DNA of 64,000 nucleotides from Flavobacterium sp. GTDB taxonomy: Bacteria; Bacteroidota; Bacteroidia; Flavobacteriales; Flavobacteriaceae. The stretch lies in the NCBI RefSeq assembly GCF_027531905.1, contig NZ_JAPZSU010000016.1, forward strand, positions 1 through 64,000. Direction: 5' to 3'. Positions 45,303-55,156 of the stretch are shown here, in pieces (the first letter of the stretch is position 1; each line of letters begins with the position of its first letter). Made by a program: the position numbers and the translations under genes. Under the pieces are notes generated by a model, which searched no databases, was not told the origin of the DNA, and saw nothing but the letters and a program-made list of their open reading frames with translations.

Positions 45303-47957
45303 CTAGAACTTGTAATTCAATGATAAATTAAACATAGTTCCTAATTGGCTAAAATGGTATCCATCATACGTCATTTGAGAATAACGACCATTAAAAGTAA
45401 TTAAATTGTATTGTGTTTTAGTTTTAGCAGGATCATTTAAAATGGCTTGCCCTGCTGCATTTTCTGCTTTAAACTTCCATTCTGGTAAAACATTCAATAA
45501 ATTATTTACATTTAAAGCCAAAGTCAATTTGTCTGTAGCATTGAAATTGATTCCTAAATCGGTAACAATTTTTGGAGTAAATTCTGTTCTCAAATCATTG
45601 CTCATACCGTCTTGTTTGAAAGTGGTTTTTCCAAAATAAGTATTGTTTAGAGAGAAGCCAAATTTTCCAATTTCATAGTTTGCACCTAAAATCCATTTTG
45701 TGTTAGGTCTTGAGGTAAATGTTAAAGCGTCTAAAATTGGTCCGAAACTATCTCCTTTTCTTACGTCAGAAATTCTTTCATTTTGTAAAGTGATATTTCC
45801 AGATAAATTGAAACCTAATTTTCCTGCGCCTATTTCTAAATTATTGTAATTGGCTACTACATCTAATCCTGATGTTCTTGAATCAAAGGAGTTAGAAAAC
45901 CAAGCTACATTTCCAAATTGAGTGTCTTGTCTGTCTCCTAAAACAATTCTATCTTCTACCTTAATGTTGTAGTAATCAATGGTGAAGTTGAAGTTTTTAG
46001 TTGGTTTAGCACCGATTCCAATAGTGATATTTGTTGAGTTTTCTGCTTTTAAAGAAGGAATTCCTAAGATACGGGCTTGTGGTGAAACATTATTGATAAT
46101 ACCGCTCAATTGAATTCCTTGACCAGCTACAAATGAATATTGAGCTTTTTGAGTATAAATTTGGTGCAAAGTTGGTGCTCTAAATCCAGTAGAGACTGAT
46201 CCTCTTAAAGTAATTTTGTCATCCAAGAATTTGTATCTTGTGCTTAATTTCCAAATTGTTGCGCCACCAAAATCACTGTATTCTTCATGGCGTAAGGTAC
46301 CATTTAGCAAAAAGTCTTCGGTAACATCATAAGCGATATCGGCATAGAAACCCAAGTTGTAACGGTTCCATTTTCCAGAATTTTCAGGACGATTACCAGC
46401 AAATGAGTCAGCTCCTAGACCTTCCCATGATGCTTTGTCTCCTTCTACAACTTCAAAAGTTTCAGTTCTGAACTCTGATCCAAAACCAATACTTACTTTG
46501 TCAGATAGATTTTTGGATACATCGATGTTACCTACGATGTGGTTGAATTTAGTTCCTCCAGGTTTGAATGTAATAGGAGAGTTTTCTTTGTATATATTAT
46601 TTCCATTAGCATCTTTCAAGTCAGATCTGTTTTGAGAGTTTTCTACGGTATAGATTTGGCTATTTCCACCAACAGTGATACTTCCGTCAGTATTCCAGCC
46701 ATTGGTTTGGTTTTTGAATCCAAGGGTAGCATTGTAATCGTTTAGGTCTCCAACAAAAGTTGGTACATATCCCTTGTAAGAAGCTGCTGTTCCATCACCA
46801 AAAAAATCGGCTAGATAGGGATTTGTTGGGTCTAAAGTTCTCCAATAAGGCGTTCTGTAATTGGCGAATGAATTTACTTTTTTGTAAACATACGCAGCAT
46901 TATAGTACATCTGCGTGTTTTCGCTTAAGTCTTTTCCTCCGTTAACTAAAAATTTTGCTGCAAGTGTTTCTGGTGAGCCGTTTATGTTTCCAGCATCAGG
47001 GTATTTTGCTAAAAAAGATTGAACATCAGATAGACTTGCTCCAAAATCTCCCGCTTCTCCTGCTGCATCAACAGTCCCAGGACGATTGGCTAAGCTTACT
47101 TTAGAAAAATCTAACGTATAGTTTAAAAAACCTTTGTCACCTACCGTGGTACCATTGTTAATGCTTACACCAAGCATTTCTCCATCACCTTCAGAAGTTA
47201 TACCTGTTCTTAAGGTAGCCGATCCAGTGTTACTGTTTTTCTTTAAAATAATGTTCATTACCCCTGCAATTGCATCAGAGCCGTATTGCGCAGAAGCACC
47301 ATCACGTAAAATCTCCACCCTTTCGATAGCGTCAGTAGGAATAGCTGAAATATCCGCTCCTGTTTCTCCACGTCCTGGAGAAGTTTGAACGTATACTAAT
47401 GAACTTAAATTTTTACGTTTTCCGTTAATTAAAATTAATGTTCTACTCGGTCCCATATTTCTAATTTCATAAGGGTCAAGTAAGGAAGTAGCATCGTTTA
47501 CAGGAGTTTGTACGGTGTTAAATGATGGGATTTTATACTGTAAGGCTTTGTCGAAAGTGGCTTGACCAGTAGATACTAAATCTTTAGAGGATAAGACATC
47601 AATAGGAAGCGCTGAGGTGGTGTTACTTCTTGGAGCCGTTCTAGTTCCAGTTACTATTACTTCTTGTAGGTTTTGTCCACCTTCTTCAGATAAAGTGATA
47701 TTTAGTACTGTGCCAGAAGTTGTTTTAGTTACCGTGTTATATCCAACATAACTAAAAATTAAAGCAGAATCTTCGTTGATTCGGATTTTGTACTTCCCAT
47801 CCATATCGGTTGAAGTACCATTTGAAGTTCCTTTTTCGATTACATTTACTCCGGGTAGTGGATTTCCTTGATTGTCTTTTACCATACCGGATACTTCTTT
47901 TTGAGCTACCATGATAAAGGAGCATAAAAGAAAAAATAATAAGCTTAGTTTTTTCAT
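45303..47957 (-). CDS. TonB-dependent outer-membrane receptor
   Basis: An 884-residue TonB-dependent transporter: signal peptide (cleavage after FIMVAQ), carboxypeptidase-like regulatory domain (about 22-98, GMVKDNQGNPLPGVNVIEKG), plug domain (about 105-240, EVIVTGTRTAPRS and DAIERVEILRDGASAQYGSD) and a barrel ending NLSLNYKF. There is no SusD gene beside it, so it is more likely a siderophore, vitamin or peptide type than a polysaccharide one. The sequence does not reveal the substrate. Monocistronic; the leader is AT-rich. Confidence 0.93.
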   Translation of the reverse strand: MKKLSLLFFLLCSFIMVAQKEVSGMVKDNQGNPLPGVNVIEKGTSNGTSTDMDGKYKIRINEDSALIFSYVGYNTVTKTTSGTVLNITLSEEGGQNLQEVIVTGTRTAPRSNTTSALPIDVLSSKDLVSTGQATFDKALQYKIPSFNTVQTPVNDATSLLDPYEIRNMGPSRTLILINGKRKNLSSLVYVQTSPGRGETGADISAIPTDAIERVEILRDGASAQYGSDAIAGVMNIILKKNSNTGSATLRTGITSEGDGEMLGVSINNGTTVGDKGFLNYTLDFSKVSLANRPGTVDAAGEAGDFGASLSDVQSFLAKYPDAGNINGSPETLAAKFLVNGGKDLSENTQMYYNAAYVYKKVNSFANYRTPYWRTLDPTNPYLADFFGDGTAASYKGYVPTFVGDLNDYNATLGFKNQTNGWNTDGSITVGGNSQIYTVENSQNRSDLKDANGNNIYKENSPITFKPGGTKFNHIVGNIDVSKNLSDKVSIGFGSEFRTETFEVVEGDKASWEGLGADSFAGNRPENSGKWNRYNLGFYADIAYDVTEDFLLNGTLRHEEYSDFGGATIWKLSTRYKFLDDKITLRGSVSTGFRAPTLHQIYTQKAQYSFVAGQGIQLSGIINNVSPQARILGIPSLKAENSTNITIGIGAKPTKNFNFTIDYYNIKVEDRIVLGDRQDTQFGNVAWFSNSFDSRTSGLDVVANYNNLEIGAGKLGFNLSGNITLQNERISDVRKGDSFGPILDALTFTSRPNTKWILGANYEIGKFGFSLNNTYFGKTTFKQDGMSNDLRTEFTPKIVTDLGINFNATDKLTLALNVNNLLNVLPEWKFKAENAAGQAILNDPAKTKTQYNLITFNGRYSQMTYDGYHFSQLGTMFNLSLNYKF

Positions 47958-48106
47958 AAATTAATAAGTTTTTGGTTATTGTTTGGTTTTATTTTGGATA
48001 AATATAGTAAAATTTAACAACAAAATTAAAAATGTTGATATTTTTGGTTTTTTTGTTAACTTTTGATAAATGTTAGAATCTTCTTCGACAAGGATATTAT
48101 AAATCT

Positions 48107-48114
48107 TATATTTG
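48107..48114 (+). promoter_or_regulatory. -7 box of ychF
   Basis: TATATTTG, a perfect TANNTTTG, 66 bases before the ychF start codon. Confidence 0.5.
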
Positions 48115-48180
48115 CAAACTTTAAAAAAATATAATAGCTAAAAAGAGGATTGTTTTTAAATTCTCGGAAAAATATAAACT

Positions 48181-49275
48181 ATGAAAGCAGGAATTGTAGG
48201 CTTACCGAATGTTGGAAAATCAACTTTGTTCAATTGTTTGTCAAATGCCAAAGCGCAGAGTGCAAACTTTCCTTTTTGTACCATCGAACCAAATATTGGT
48301 GTGGTGAATGTACCCGATCCTAGAATTGAAAAATTGGAGCAATTAGTAAAGCCAGAACGTGTACAAATGGCTACAGTAGATATTGTAGATATTGCTGGTT
48401 TGGTAAAAGGAGCAAGCAAAGGAGAAGGTTTAGGAAATCAATTCTTAGGAAACATTAGAGAGTGTAATGCTATTATTCATGTTTTACGTTGTTTTGATAA
48501 TGATAATATTGTGCATGTTGATGGTAATGTCAACCCAATTCGTGATAAAGAAACTATTGATATTGAATTGCAATTAAAAGACTTAGAGAATGTTGAAAAA
48601 CGTTTGGAAAAAGTAAATCGCGCGGCCAAAACTGGGAATAAAGAAGCACAAACCGAAAAAGCATTATTGGACCGAATTAGAGAAGCACTTTTGCAAGCCA
48701 AATCCGCAAGAACTATTTTTCCTCAAAGTAACGATGAAGAAGTTTTGTTGGAAAGTTTTCAATTGATTACGGCAAAACCCGTTTTATATGTTTGTAATGT
48801 AGATGAAAGTTCGGCTGTAAATGGCAATAAATATGTAGATCAAGTTCGCGAATTGGTTAAAGATGAAGAAGCTGAAGTAATCGTACTTTCAGTAGGAGCA
48901 GAGGCTGATATTACAGAATTAGAAAGCTATGAAGAGCGCCAAGTGTTTCTTGAAGATATGGGATTACAAGAGCCTGGAGCTTCTGTTTTAATTCGTGCGG
49001 CATATAAATTATTAAAACAACAAACCTATTTTACCGCTGGTGTAAAAGAAGTTCGCGCTTGGACGATTAATATTGGTGCAACCGCTCCACAAGCTGCGGG
49101 TGTTATTCATACCGATTTTGAAAAAGGTTTTATTCGTGCCGAAGTAATTGCTTATGAGGATTTTGTGCAATACGGATCAGAAGCAAAATGTAAAGAAGCA
49201 GGGAAATTTAGAGTTGAAGGAAAAGAATATGTAGTAAAAGATGGCGATGTGATGCATTTTAGATTTAATGTATAG
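48181..49275 (+). CDS. ychF: Ribosome-binding ATPase YchF
   Basis: A 364-residue Obg-family P-loop protein of normal length. P-loop GLPNVGKSTLFN, switch SANFPFCTIEPNIGVV, DIAGLVKGASKGEGLGNQFL and the NVDE element (in place of the GTPase NKxD, as in ATP-using YchF) are present, with a C-terminal TGS-like domain (GVIHTDFEKGFIRAEVIAYE). YchF is linked to translation and oxidative-stress control in other bacteria. Single gene with its own -7 box and terminator. Confidence 0.97.
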   Translation: MKAGIVGLPNVGKSTLFNCLSNAKAQSANFPFCTIEPNIGVVNVPDPRIEKLEQLVKPERVQMATVDIVDIAGLVKGASKGEGLGNQFLGNIRECNAIIHVLRCFDNDNIVHVDGNVNPIRDKETIDIELQLKDLENVEKRLEKVNRAAKTGNKEAQTEKALLDRIREALLQAKSARTIFPQSNDEEVLLESFQLITAKPVLYVCNVDESSAVNGNKYVDQVRELVKDEEAEVIVLSVGAEADITELESYEERQVFLEDMGLQEPGASVLIRAAYKLLKQQTYFTAGVKEVRAWTINIGATAPQAAGVIHTDFEKGFIRAEVIAYEDFVQYGSEAKCKEAGKFRVEGKEYVVKDGDVMHFRFNV

Positions 49276-49304
49276 TTTAGCGTTATTACTATAATGAGAA
49301 TAGG

Positions 49305-49332
49305 AACCGAGCAATTTGCTCGGTTTTTTTTG
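49305..49332 (+). terminator. Terminator after ychF
   Basis: AACCGAGCAA (49305-49314) and TTGCTCGGTT (49316-49325), compact stem, T run after it. Confidence 0.85.
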
Positions 49333-49395
49333 GTGGTTTTTGAGGGGGATTGCATGATGGAAAGTAATAATGCTTAGACTAGTCCAAGAATTTCA

Positions 49396-49403
49396 TAATT
49401 TTG
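49396..49403 (+). promoter_or_regulatory. -7 box of the DUF1826 gene
   Basis: TAATTTTG, a perfect TANNTTTG 37 bases before ATG 49440; it supports that start over the frame opening at 49401. Confidence 0.5.
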
Positions 49404-49439
49404 CCTCTCATTCATTTACTCGCTTTTTTATTTACTATT

Positions 49440-50138
49440 ATGAGCAATATATTTTCTGAAAACAACCAAATTGGTACCGTCTCGTCTTTTACGGATCTAG
49501 TGGAAACGGAGTTTAAAGATGAAATGAATGCCTTATGTTGGTACCGGAATTTGGAAGGCGATTTTGCAGCCCTTGTAAGTCAACTGCAACTGAAAGAAAA
49601 TATAACTGAAATTTTTCCTAAGGATTTAATAGCGCTTCAGTTATCAGAAGATGGAAATAAAGCGAGAGAAATTATCTTAAACGATTTACGATTATTGACT
49701 TATTTTGGAGCTTCTCCCTCTCTAAATTTATTGAAATGCTATGACCGTGACGATGAATTTGATTTTATCGCTACGGATGTGTATTCTTATCATGTGGATC
49801 GTTCTCCCATCGCTACGGATACCTTTTTATGTACGTATCACGGAGCGGCCAGCGATATTATTCCAAATGACCAAGCGGAGCAGAAAATTCTAATTCCAGA
49901 AATCAGAAAAAAACTAGAAGCTTTGCATGAAGGTCCATCCGAGGAATTTGAAGATTTTTTGAAAGAAAATTATTTTGATTTGCATTATCAAGCTAAGCCC
50001 AATGCTCAACCGATTAATTTGGGGAATGGTCATCTTTGGCGTCTAGCGGTAGATCATCCCAAACAACAAGTCTTACCATGTATTCACAGAGCACCCGTAG
50101 AAAATGAAGGTGAATTTCGCTTGTTGTTGATTTGTTGA
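49440..50138 (+). CDS. DUF1826 family protein
   Basis: A 232-residue cytosolic protein from ATG 49440 (MSNIFSENNQ). Recognisable DUF1826 wording: DEMNALCWYRNLEGDFAALV, DLRLLTYFGASPSLNLLKCY and the His/Asp-bearing DVYSYHVDRSPIATDTFLCT, ending in HRAPVENEGEFRLLL. In other bacteria the family is found near zinc-limitation genes, which hints at metal relation; nothing adjacent here confirms it. The ATG is chosen because the upstream part overlaps the promoter box. Confidence 0.8.
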   Translation: MSNIFSENNQIGTVSSFTDLVETEFKDEMNALCWYRNLEGDFAALVSQLQLKENITEIFPKDLIALQLSEDGNKAREIILNDLRLLTYFGASPSLNLLKCYDRDDEFDFIATDVYSYHVDRSPIATDTFLCTYHGAASDIIPNDQAEQKILIPEIRKKLEALHEGPSEEFEDFLKENYFDLHYQAKPNAQPINLGNGHLWRLAVDHPKQQVLPCIHRAPVENEGEFRLLLIC

Positions 50139-50367
50139 TATTCAGTACGTCTTTTTTTCTTCAAAGCCGAGAATTTTTTTAAGAGCTTTTAGTTTTAGAG
50201 GCGTTCAAGATACGCTCCGCTTGGTTCTCCAATGTTTACTTTCAATTAGAAAAGTACTGCATCTTCAAAAAAGATTCGTGAATCCTTGCTTTTGTTGAAC
50301 TATTCAGTTTGGCCTCGAAGTATAACAAGTAATGACGATTACAAACCTGTTTTCTTCCGTATGAATT

Positions 50368-51123
50368 TTAATTATCCAACCATTTTTTAAAATCATTAAC
50401 CCTTTCCCTGCTTACAATTTTGGCATCGGTATCTAAAAATTTCGTTGAAATGGACAAACGACTATTGAAATAAGTATTCACTTTTTCAATAGATTGTATG
50501 TGTAAAATTATTTTTCTGTTGATGCGGAAGAAATTTTTGGGTTGCAATAGCGTTTCGAGTTGGTCTAAGGTATAATCGATTAAATGTTGACTGCCCTTAT
50601 TGGTTACCAAAAAGGACAAACTTTCTCTGGTTTCAAAATGATGAATTTCTTCGGTCTTTATGGTATCGATCGTTTGGCCTGATTTGACTAAAAAACGAGT
50701 TTTATACTCTTTATTTACTAGCTGATAAGCTTTGGCAATGCTCGAAATAATGTCTTTATGTTCTAATTGTTGCTGTTTTTTGAACTTCTCCATTGCAAAT
50801 TGCAATTCTTGTAGAGCAATGGGTTTCAATAAATAATCAATGCTGTTTTGTTTGAAGGCCTGAATAGCATAATTATCAAAAGCTGTGGTGAAAATAATAG
50901 GAATTTCGAGTTTTATTTGATTAAAAATTTCAAAACTATTGCCATCTGCCAAATGAATATCCATGAAGATTAAATCAGCATCTAACCCTTCTTTAAAAGC
51001 AGTGACGGAAGCCGTAATGGTATCAAAATACTTTATCACAATAATTGAGGAATCAATTTTTTGTAAAAGAACGGTTAAATGTTCCGCCGACAACTTTTCG
51101 TCTTCAATAATTACAACTTTCAT
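50368..51123 (-). CDS. LytTR-type response regulator
   Basis: A 251-residue regulator. Receiver domain (about 1-120) with phosphoacceptor Asp55 in DLIFMDIHLADG and the conserved Lys in IDYLLKPIALQEL; C-terminal LytTR DNA-binding domain (about 145-250) with FLVKSGQTIDTIKTEEIHHF and FFRINRKIILHIQSIEKV. It overlaps its histidine kinase by 4 bases and follows the HupE/YHYH genes on the same strand, which suggests it regulates them. The 229-bp spacer beyond its stop (50139-50367) holds no gene that I can see. Confidence 0.92.
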   Translation of the reverse strand: MKVVIIEDEKLSAEHLTVLLQKIDSSIIVIKYFDTITASVTAFKEGLDADLIFMDIHLADGNSFEIFNQIKLEIPIIFTTAFDNYAIQAFKQNSIDYLLKPIALQELQFAMEKFKKQQQLEHKDIISSIAKAYQLVNKEYKTRFLVKSGQTIDTIKTEEIHHFETRESLSFLVTNKGSQHLIDYTLDQLETLLQPKNFFRINRKIILHIQSIEKVNTYFNSRLSISTKFLDTDAKIVSRERVNDFKKWLDN

Positions 51124-52130
51124 TTCTTTTGAATTAAAGGCAAAGTTACCTTAAAAATCACACCGTTGTTTTCAATAATCACTTTTTCATCGGTGAAAAA
51201 GGAATAGCGTTGTTCTATATTTTTCAAGCCTGTTTTAGTACTGTTTGTAACGTTGCTTCTAGGCAAAATTGGATTTTCGATGATTAATGTATTGTGATGC
51301 GTATAAATTAAAACTTTCAACGGATTGGCTTGAGAGGTTTCGTTGTGCTGAATCGTATTTTCTACCAACATTTGCAAACACATTGGTAATAAGAAATCAT
51401 TTTTTTTATGCTCCTCGACATTAAATTCGAACAAAATACTGTCTTCAAATCGTATTTTTTGCAAGTAAATATAATGATTTAAAAACGCTAATTCTTCTTG
51501 CAAAGGCACTAATTCGGCATTTTTTGTATCCAAAACATAGCGATAGACTTTGGCAAGTTCATTGATAAAAAAAGCAGCTTTGTCTTGATTTTTATACACT
51601 AACGAAGTTAAAACACTCAAATTATTGAATAGAAAATGAGGATTAAGTTGGCTTTTCAAATTTTGCAATTGAGCGTTGATGCTTTCGGTTTTGTATTTTT
51701 CGACTTCAAATAAGCTGTTTTTCAGAGCATTAAAAAATTCAATACCAATCTTGATAGCCAAAAGAGCAAGGGTAAATAGAATTGCTGGAGGAAAAATTTC
51801 TATCATTTTACGATTGATAACCCGACCATCTCCAAATCGTAATTGATGCAATATATACATCAAAGCAAATAGGGTGATTGAGGTATAGACCACCGTTAGC
51901 ATACTCTGAATAATCAGCCTTTTTTTTGCATTTACAATCCAAGGGTTGCTCTTGTTGAGTAATTGGTCTATACTTTCATTGCCTTGCCAAATGATTAGTA
52001 CAATTGCGGCTATAAATAGTAAGTCCCAATCAAGAAATTCATCTAATCGAAAAAAAACGATTTTGAAAAAAAGGGTGATTGCAATTGTAATCCCTAATTT
52101 GTTGACGATTTCAATTCTTGAATTTTTCAT
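51120..52130 (-). CDS. LytS-type membrane sensor histidine kinase
   Basis: A 336-residue kinase: four predicted membrane helices in the first 135 residues (LFIAAIVLIIWQ, VVYTSITLFALMYIL, AILFTLALLAIKIGI among them), then the His_kinase block INAQLQNLKSQLNPHFLFNN with phosphorylation-site His165, and an ATPase region LPMCLQMLVENTIQHN. No periplasmic sensor domain is large enough to bind a big ligand, so the signal may come through the membrane. It overlaps the response regulator by 4 bases (ATGA). Confidence 0.9.
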   Translation of the reverse strand: MKNSRIEIVNKLGITIAITLFFKIVFFRLDEFLDWDLLFIAAIVLIIWQGNESIDQLLNKSNPWIVNAKKRLIIQSMLTVVYTSITLFALMYILHQLRFGDGRVINRKMIEIFPPAILFTLALLAIKIGIEFFNALKNSLFEVEKYKTESINAQLQNLKSQLNPHFLFNNLSVLTSLVYKNQDKAAFFINELAKVYRYVLDTKNAELVPLQEELAFLNHYIYLQKIRFEDSILFEFNVEEHKKNDFLLPMCLQMLVENTIQHNETSQANPLKVLIYTHHNTLIIENPILPRSNVTNSTKTGLKNIEQRYSFFTDEKVIIENNGVIFKVTLPLIQKK

Positions 52131-52178
52131 TAAATATGTAATTTATAAATAAAATTTGTAAAGAAATCAATTAGTTTG

Positions 52179-53279
52179 CTATGTATCTAACATTAAAATA
52201 GTTCTTTGAAACGTATAAATAAGCGCGATTAGTCCTATTACAATGGAAACTATTTTTGTAAAATATTTTTGATACCAAATTTTAGTAATGAACCATTTTG
52301 TAAATAAAAAAAATACGGCAAGTATTATAAAGACTTGTGCCAGCTCTATTCCAAAAGTAAAGGCCAGCAAAGCATTTATTGTTGACTTTTCGGGTAGATG
52401 TAAATTCAAAAAGGCACTTGCAAATCCAAGACCATGCAGCAATCCGAATAAAAAAATCAATAGCAATCGTGTATGATTTATTTTGGGGTAAAAAATGTTT
52501 TGTAACGCCATTACAACAATGGAAAAGGTAATAAGTGGCTCGACAATGTTTAGGTTTGGATTAATCCATCCAATGCCTGTTAAAATCAAGGTTATTGAAT
52601 GTGCTAGTGTGAACATACTGGCCTGTATGATACTTGATTTTAAATTTGAATTCAAAAAAAATAAAGCCAAAATAAATAGAATATGATCCAATCCCAAAGG
52701 TAACACATGCTTGAATCCCTCTACTGTAAATTGATAAAATGTGCTAATTGTAGCAGCAAATGAATGGTCAATTGTTGTATCCATTAACCATTTATTATTA
52801 GTTAAAGTTAGCTTAACTTCTTGGTTGTTAAAATTGTTTAGAACACACTGATATTGCGGGAAATCTTTCCATAATAAAATAAATTCGCATTGATTGTTGG
52901 GTGTGTTTTTAAAAAATGTGTTTTTAATGTAGAAAGATTTAATATCTGTTTGTTTATACTTTAATTCTGCAAACAAGGTGGTTTCATGTCCAAGAATAAC
53001 GCTCAGATTTGTAAGATCTACGGTTTCATTATTAATAGTTATTTGGCAATTATTTTTGAAATGTTTGATAACTAGTTGGATGAATTCTTCGGGAGTTTTG
53101 TAGGCTCCTTTTTTAAAATAGAAGTCCACCTCACCTTCAAATGCGGTGAGGGAACTTTTTAAGACTACTATTTTTTTACCATCTTTCTCATAAATCATCA
53201 AATTAGAGAAATCTGGTTGATGTGCATAAGCAACATTTATAAAAAAAAACACGATCAATAAATGAGTGAATTTCATCAT
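52179..53279 (-). CDS. HupE/UreJ-family membrane protein with periplasmic domain
   Basis: A 366-residue protein. A signal peptide (cleavage near VAYAHQ) and a periplasmic beta-rich region (about 20-180) precede six to seven helices. The membrane part has histidine motifs GLDHILFILALFFL, LAHSITLILTGI and GLLHGLGFASAF, as in HupE/UreJ, proteins tied to nickel or cobalt transport. It lies 12 bases after the YHYH lipoprotein gene and 48 bases before the kinase, so the four genes form an operon. Metal identity is unknown. Confidence 0.85.
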   Translation of the reverse strand: MMKFTHLLIVFFFINVAYAHQPDFSNLMIYEKDGKKIVVLKSSLTAFEGEVDFYFKKGAYKTPEEFIQLVIKHFKNNCQITINNETVDLTNLSVILGHETTLFAELKYKQTDIKSFYIKNTFFKNTPNNQCEFILLWKDFPQYQCVLNNFNNQEVKLTLTNNKWLMDTTIDHSFAATISTFYQFTVEGFKHVLPLGLDHILFILALFFLNSNLKSSIIQASMFTLAHSITLILTGIGWINPNLNIVEPLITFSIVVMALQNIFYPKINHTRLLLIFLFGLLHGLGFASAFLNLHLPEKSTINALLAFTFGIELAQVFIILAVFFLFTKWFITKIWYQKYFTKIVSIVIGLIALIYTFQRTILMLDT

Positions 53280-53291
53280 TTTAAAAGTATT

Positions 53292-54275
53292 TTAATTTAC
53301 GTAAGCGCCAGCTAAACTATTAATAAAATTATTTGCCCCTGCTTTATCTACATGGTAATGATACCCTCGCGTAGCATCTGTATGCCCGCGACTTGCGTCT
53401 AAATCAGTATATTCTGCTCCTGAAGCACTTAATCTTTCGTACATTCCAAAACCGTCTAATGCGTAACCTATCATAGCAGCATGACCATCGGTTTGTAATT
53501 TTTTTGTTGTCATTCCTGTTGCAGCATGATAGTGATACCCTGCACCCAAATTGATATGTCCTCCTGCATCATCAAACGGTGCTAACGTATAAGCACCTAA
53601 AATTGCATTTACAGGTGCTGGAGCATCAAAAATTACCCCATTGAATGCAATTCCTCTAGTAGAAGGACCTGTTGATCCTGGTCCTGCACCAAAACTGATA
53701 GGAGAGGTTAATTTTATTGGTTTGACAGGAATATAAATTGTTTTTGTTAACGTAGAAACGTAAGACGGTAAACATTCTACGCAATAGTTTTTATAGGCAG
53801 CACCCACATTTGGGTTTGCAGCCGCTTGACAATCTGCTTGCGTTAGCGTTTTGGTTATAGCTCCAGTAGTAGTATTGTACATTTGCCAAGTAGTATTTTT
53901 GTAAAAAGTGGCTAAGTTTTGGATAAATGCGCCATCCACATCGTATACGTTACCACCTTCTAACCAAATTCCTCCTTTGCTTTTATCATCGCTAATATTT
54001 GACGGGCACCAAGGGCCTTGCGCATGGTCAGTTGGGGTACTTTTGGTTACAATTTTATAGCAATCAACAGTTGATCCGTTGGATAACGTTTTAGAAACTA
54101 CACTAATAGGTTCCGATAATCCCCCAGCTAGAAAATTTGTAGGATCTACATTTACCACTATAGAATTGGTATCAGTGATTTGATCCTCATCATTGCTTTT
54201 ACTACAACTTAGAATAGTTGTCATTAGGAATAAACACACTGTAAAATGGTTTATTTGAAATTTTTTTACATTCAT
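53292..54275 (-). CDS. YHYH-domain lipoprotein 1
   Basis: A 327-residue lipoprotein (lipobox LSC, Cys24). The C-terminal half is a YHYH domain: GAGYHYHAATG, GHAAMIGYALDGFGMYERLS and RGYHYHVDKAG, with further histidines in GRSHTDA-like positions (RGHTDATRGYHYH). The N-terminal half has a disulfide-rich part (DCYKIV, WCPSN, DCQAA, NYCVECLPS). YHYH domains are exported His-rich modules with no settled biochemistry; metal binding is an inference from the histidines. Followed by HupE after 12 bases. The poly-T at 54410-54422 separates it from the upstream gene. Confidence 0.82.
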   Translation of the reverse strand: MNVKKFQINHFTVCLFLMTTILSCSKSNDEDQITDTNSIVVNVDPTNFLAGGLSEPISVVSKTLSNGSTVDCYKIVTKSTPTDHAQGPWCPSNISDDKSKGGIWLEGGNVYDVDGAFIQNLATFYKNTTWQMYNTTTGAITKTLTQADCQAAANPNVGAAYKNYCVECLPSYVSTLTKTIYIPVKPIKLTSPISFGAGPGSTGPSTRGIAFNGVIFDAPAPVNAILGAYTLAPFDDAGGHINLGAGYHYHAATGMTTKKLQTDGHAAMIGYALDGFGMYERLSASGAEYTDLDASRGHTDATRGYHYHVDKAGANNFINSLAGAYVN

Positions 54276-54420
54276 TTTAATTTTTTTTAATGGTTAGTGA
54301 AGCGATCATAATCTCTTTGTAAAAACTTTATTCAATACTATTTAAAGAACAAGGATTTAAGTTTCAATACTTATTTCATGATAGCCACCTTGTACGAATA
54401 GTTGTTTATTTTTTTTTTTT

Positions 54421-54813
54421 TTAGTTCATATGAGGATTTCCTTCTCGAGGTGGACGAGTCGTTTTTTCGAGTTCGAGGTATTTGTCGAATAAATTTTCTG
54501 GAATTATTTTTTTAATTTTATTGTCCCTTATTTTTGCTAGTGCTTCTACTTTTGATTTTTCGGGCATACGAGGTGGATTCGTTTTTGAATCAATTGACTT
54601 ATCCATTTCTGTAAAAAAATCTTTGAATACATCACCTACTTTTTTTGTTTGGTTTTTGTCTAGTTTGAGCGGTAGGCATATTTTTTCCGAAACCATTTTT
54701 AACCGTTGTTCTAGGGTAGGAGGTCTGAGTCCTTTGCTATCGTGAGGTTGAGCCAAGCAAATACTGGTAAATAAAAGACTAAGACAGACGGTTACTACAT
54801 TAACTAATTTCAT
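54421..54813 (-). CDS. Small Spy/CpxP-like periplasmic protein
   Basis: A 130-residue exported protein (signal peptide cleaved after CLAQ). The mature part is helical and charged: EQRLKMVSEKICLPLKLDKN, KKVGDVFKDFFTEMDKSI and DNKIKKIIPENLFDKYLELE. Two basic, proline-rich patches (KTNPPRMPEK, TTRPPREGNPHM) are notable. The pattern resembles LTxxQ/CpxP-type periplasmic proteins; the exact family is not certain. Its position beside YHYH and SCO genes suggests it belongs to the same island. Confidence 0.65.
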   Translation of the reverse strand: MKLVNVVTVCLSLLFTSICLAQPHDSKGLRPPTLEQRLKMVSEKICLPLKLDKNQTKKVGDVFKDFFTEMDKSIDSKTNPPRMPEKSKVEALAKIRDNKIKKIIPENLFDKYLELEKTTRPPREGNPHMN

Positions 54814-55156
54814 AATTGTTTAAAATTTAATTACTTCTAATTTTTCTGTTTTCCTTTGATTTAAAACTGAATTTTCTACAACAAATTAGGAAAGCGACCT
54901 AGTTGATACGTGTATCGTACCGTTTTTTTTTTTTGTCTACCATAAGTTTGTGAAAACACATGGTTTTGATTAATAGCGTTTTGAACGTCAAGAGATGTGG
55001 TTTGGGTAACTTTTTATTTTTACTCTATAAGTACAAAACCTCCTTTACTATCTAAACGATAATAATTTTTATAAAAATCAGAATAGGCATCCGATGATAA
55101 GACTACCTTACCAGAAGCTTGCGAACTGGCTAAATCAATCCGTGTATATGCGCTAC

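Noticed and set aside
50139..50367. Possible small gene between DUF1826 and the LytTR regulator
   Set aside because: No frame of useful length with a start codon on either strand, and no hairpin or repeat that I can support.
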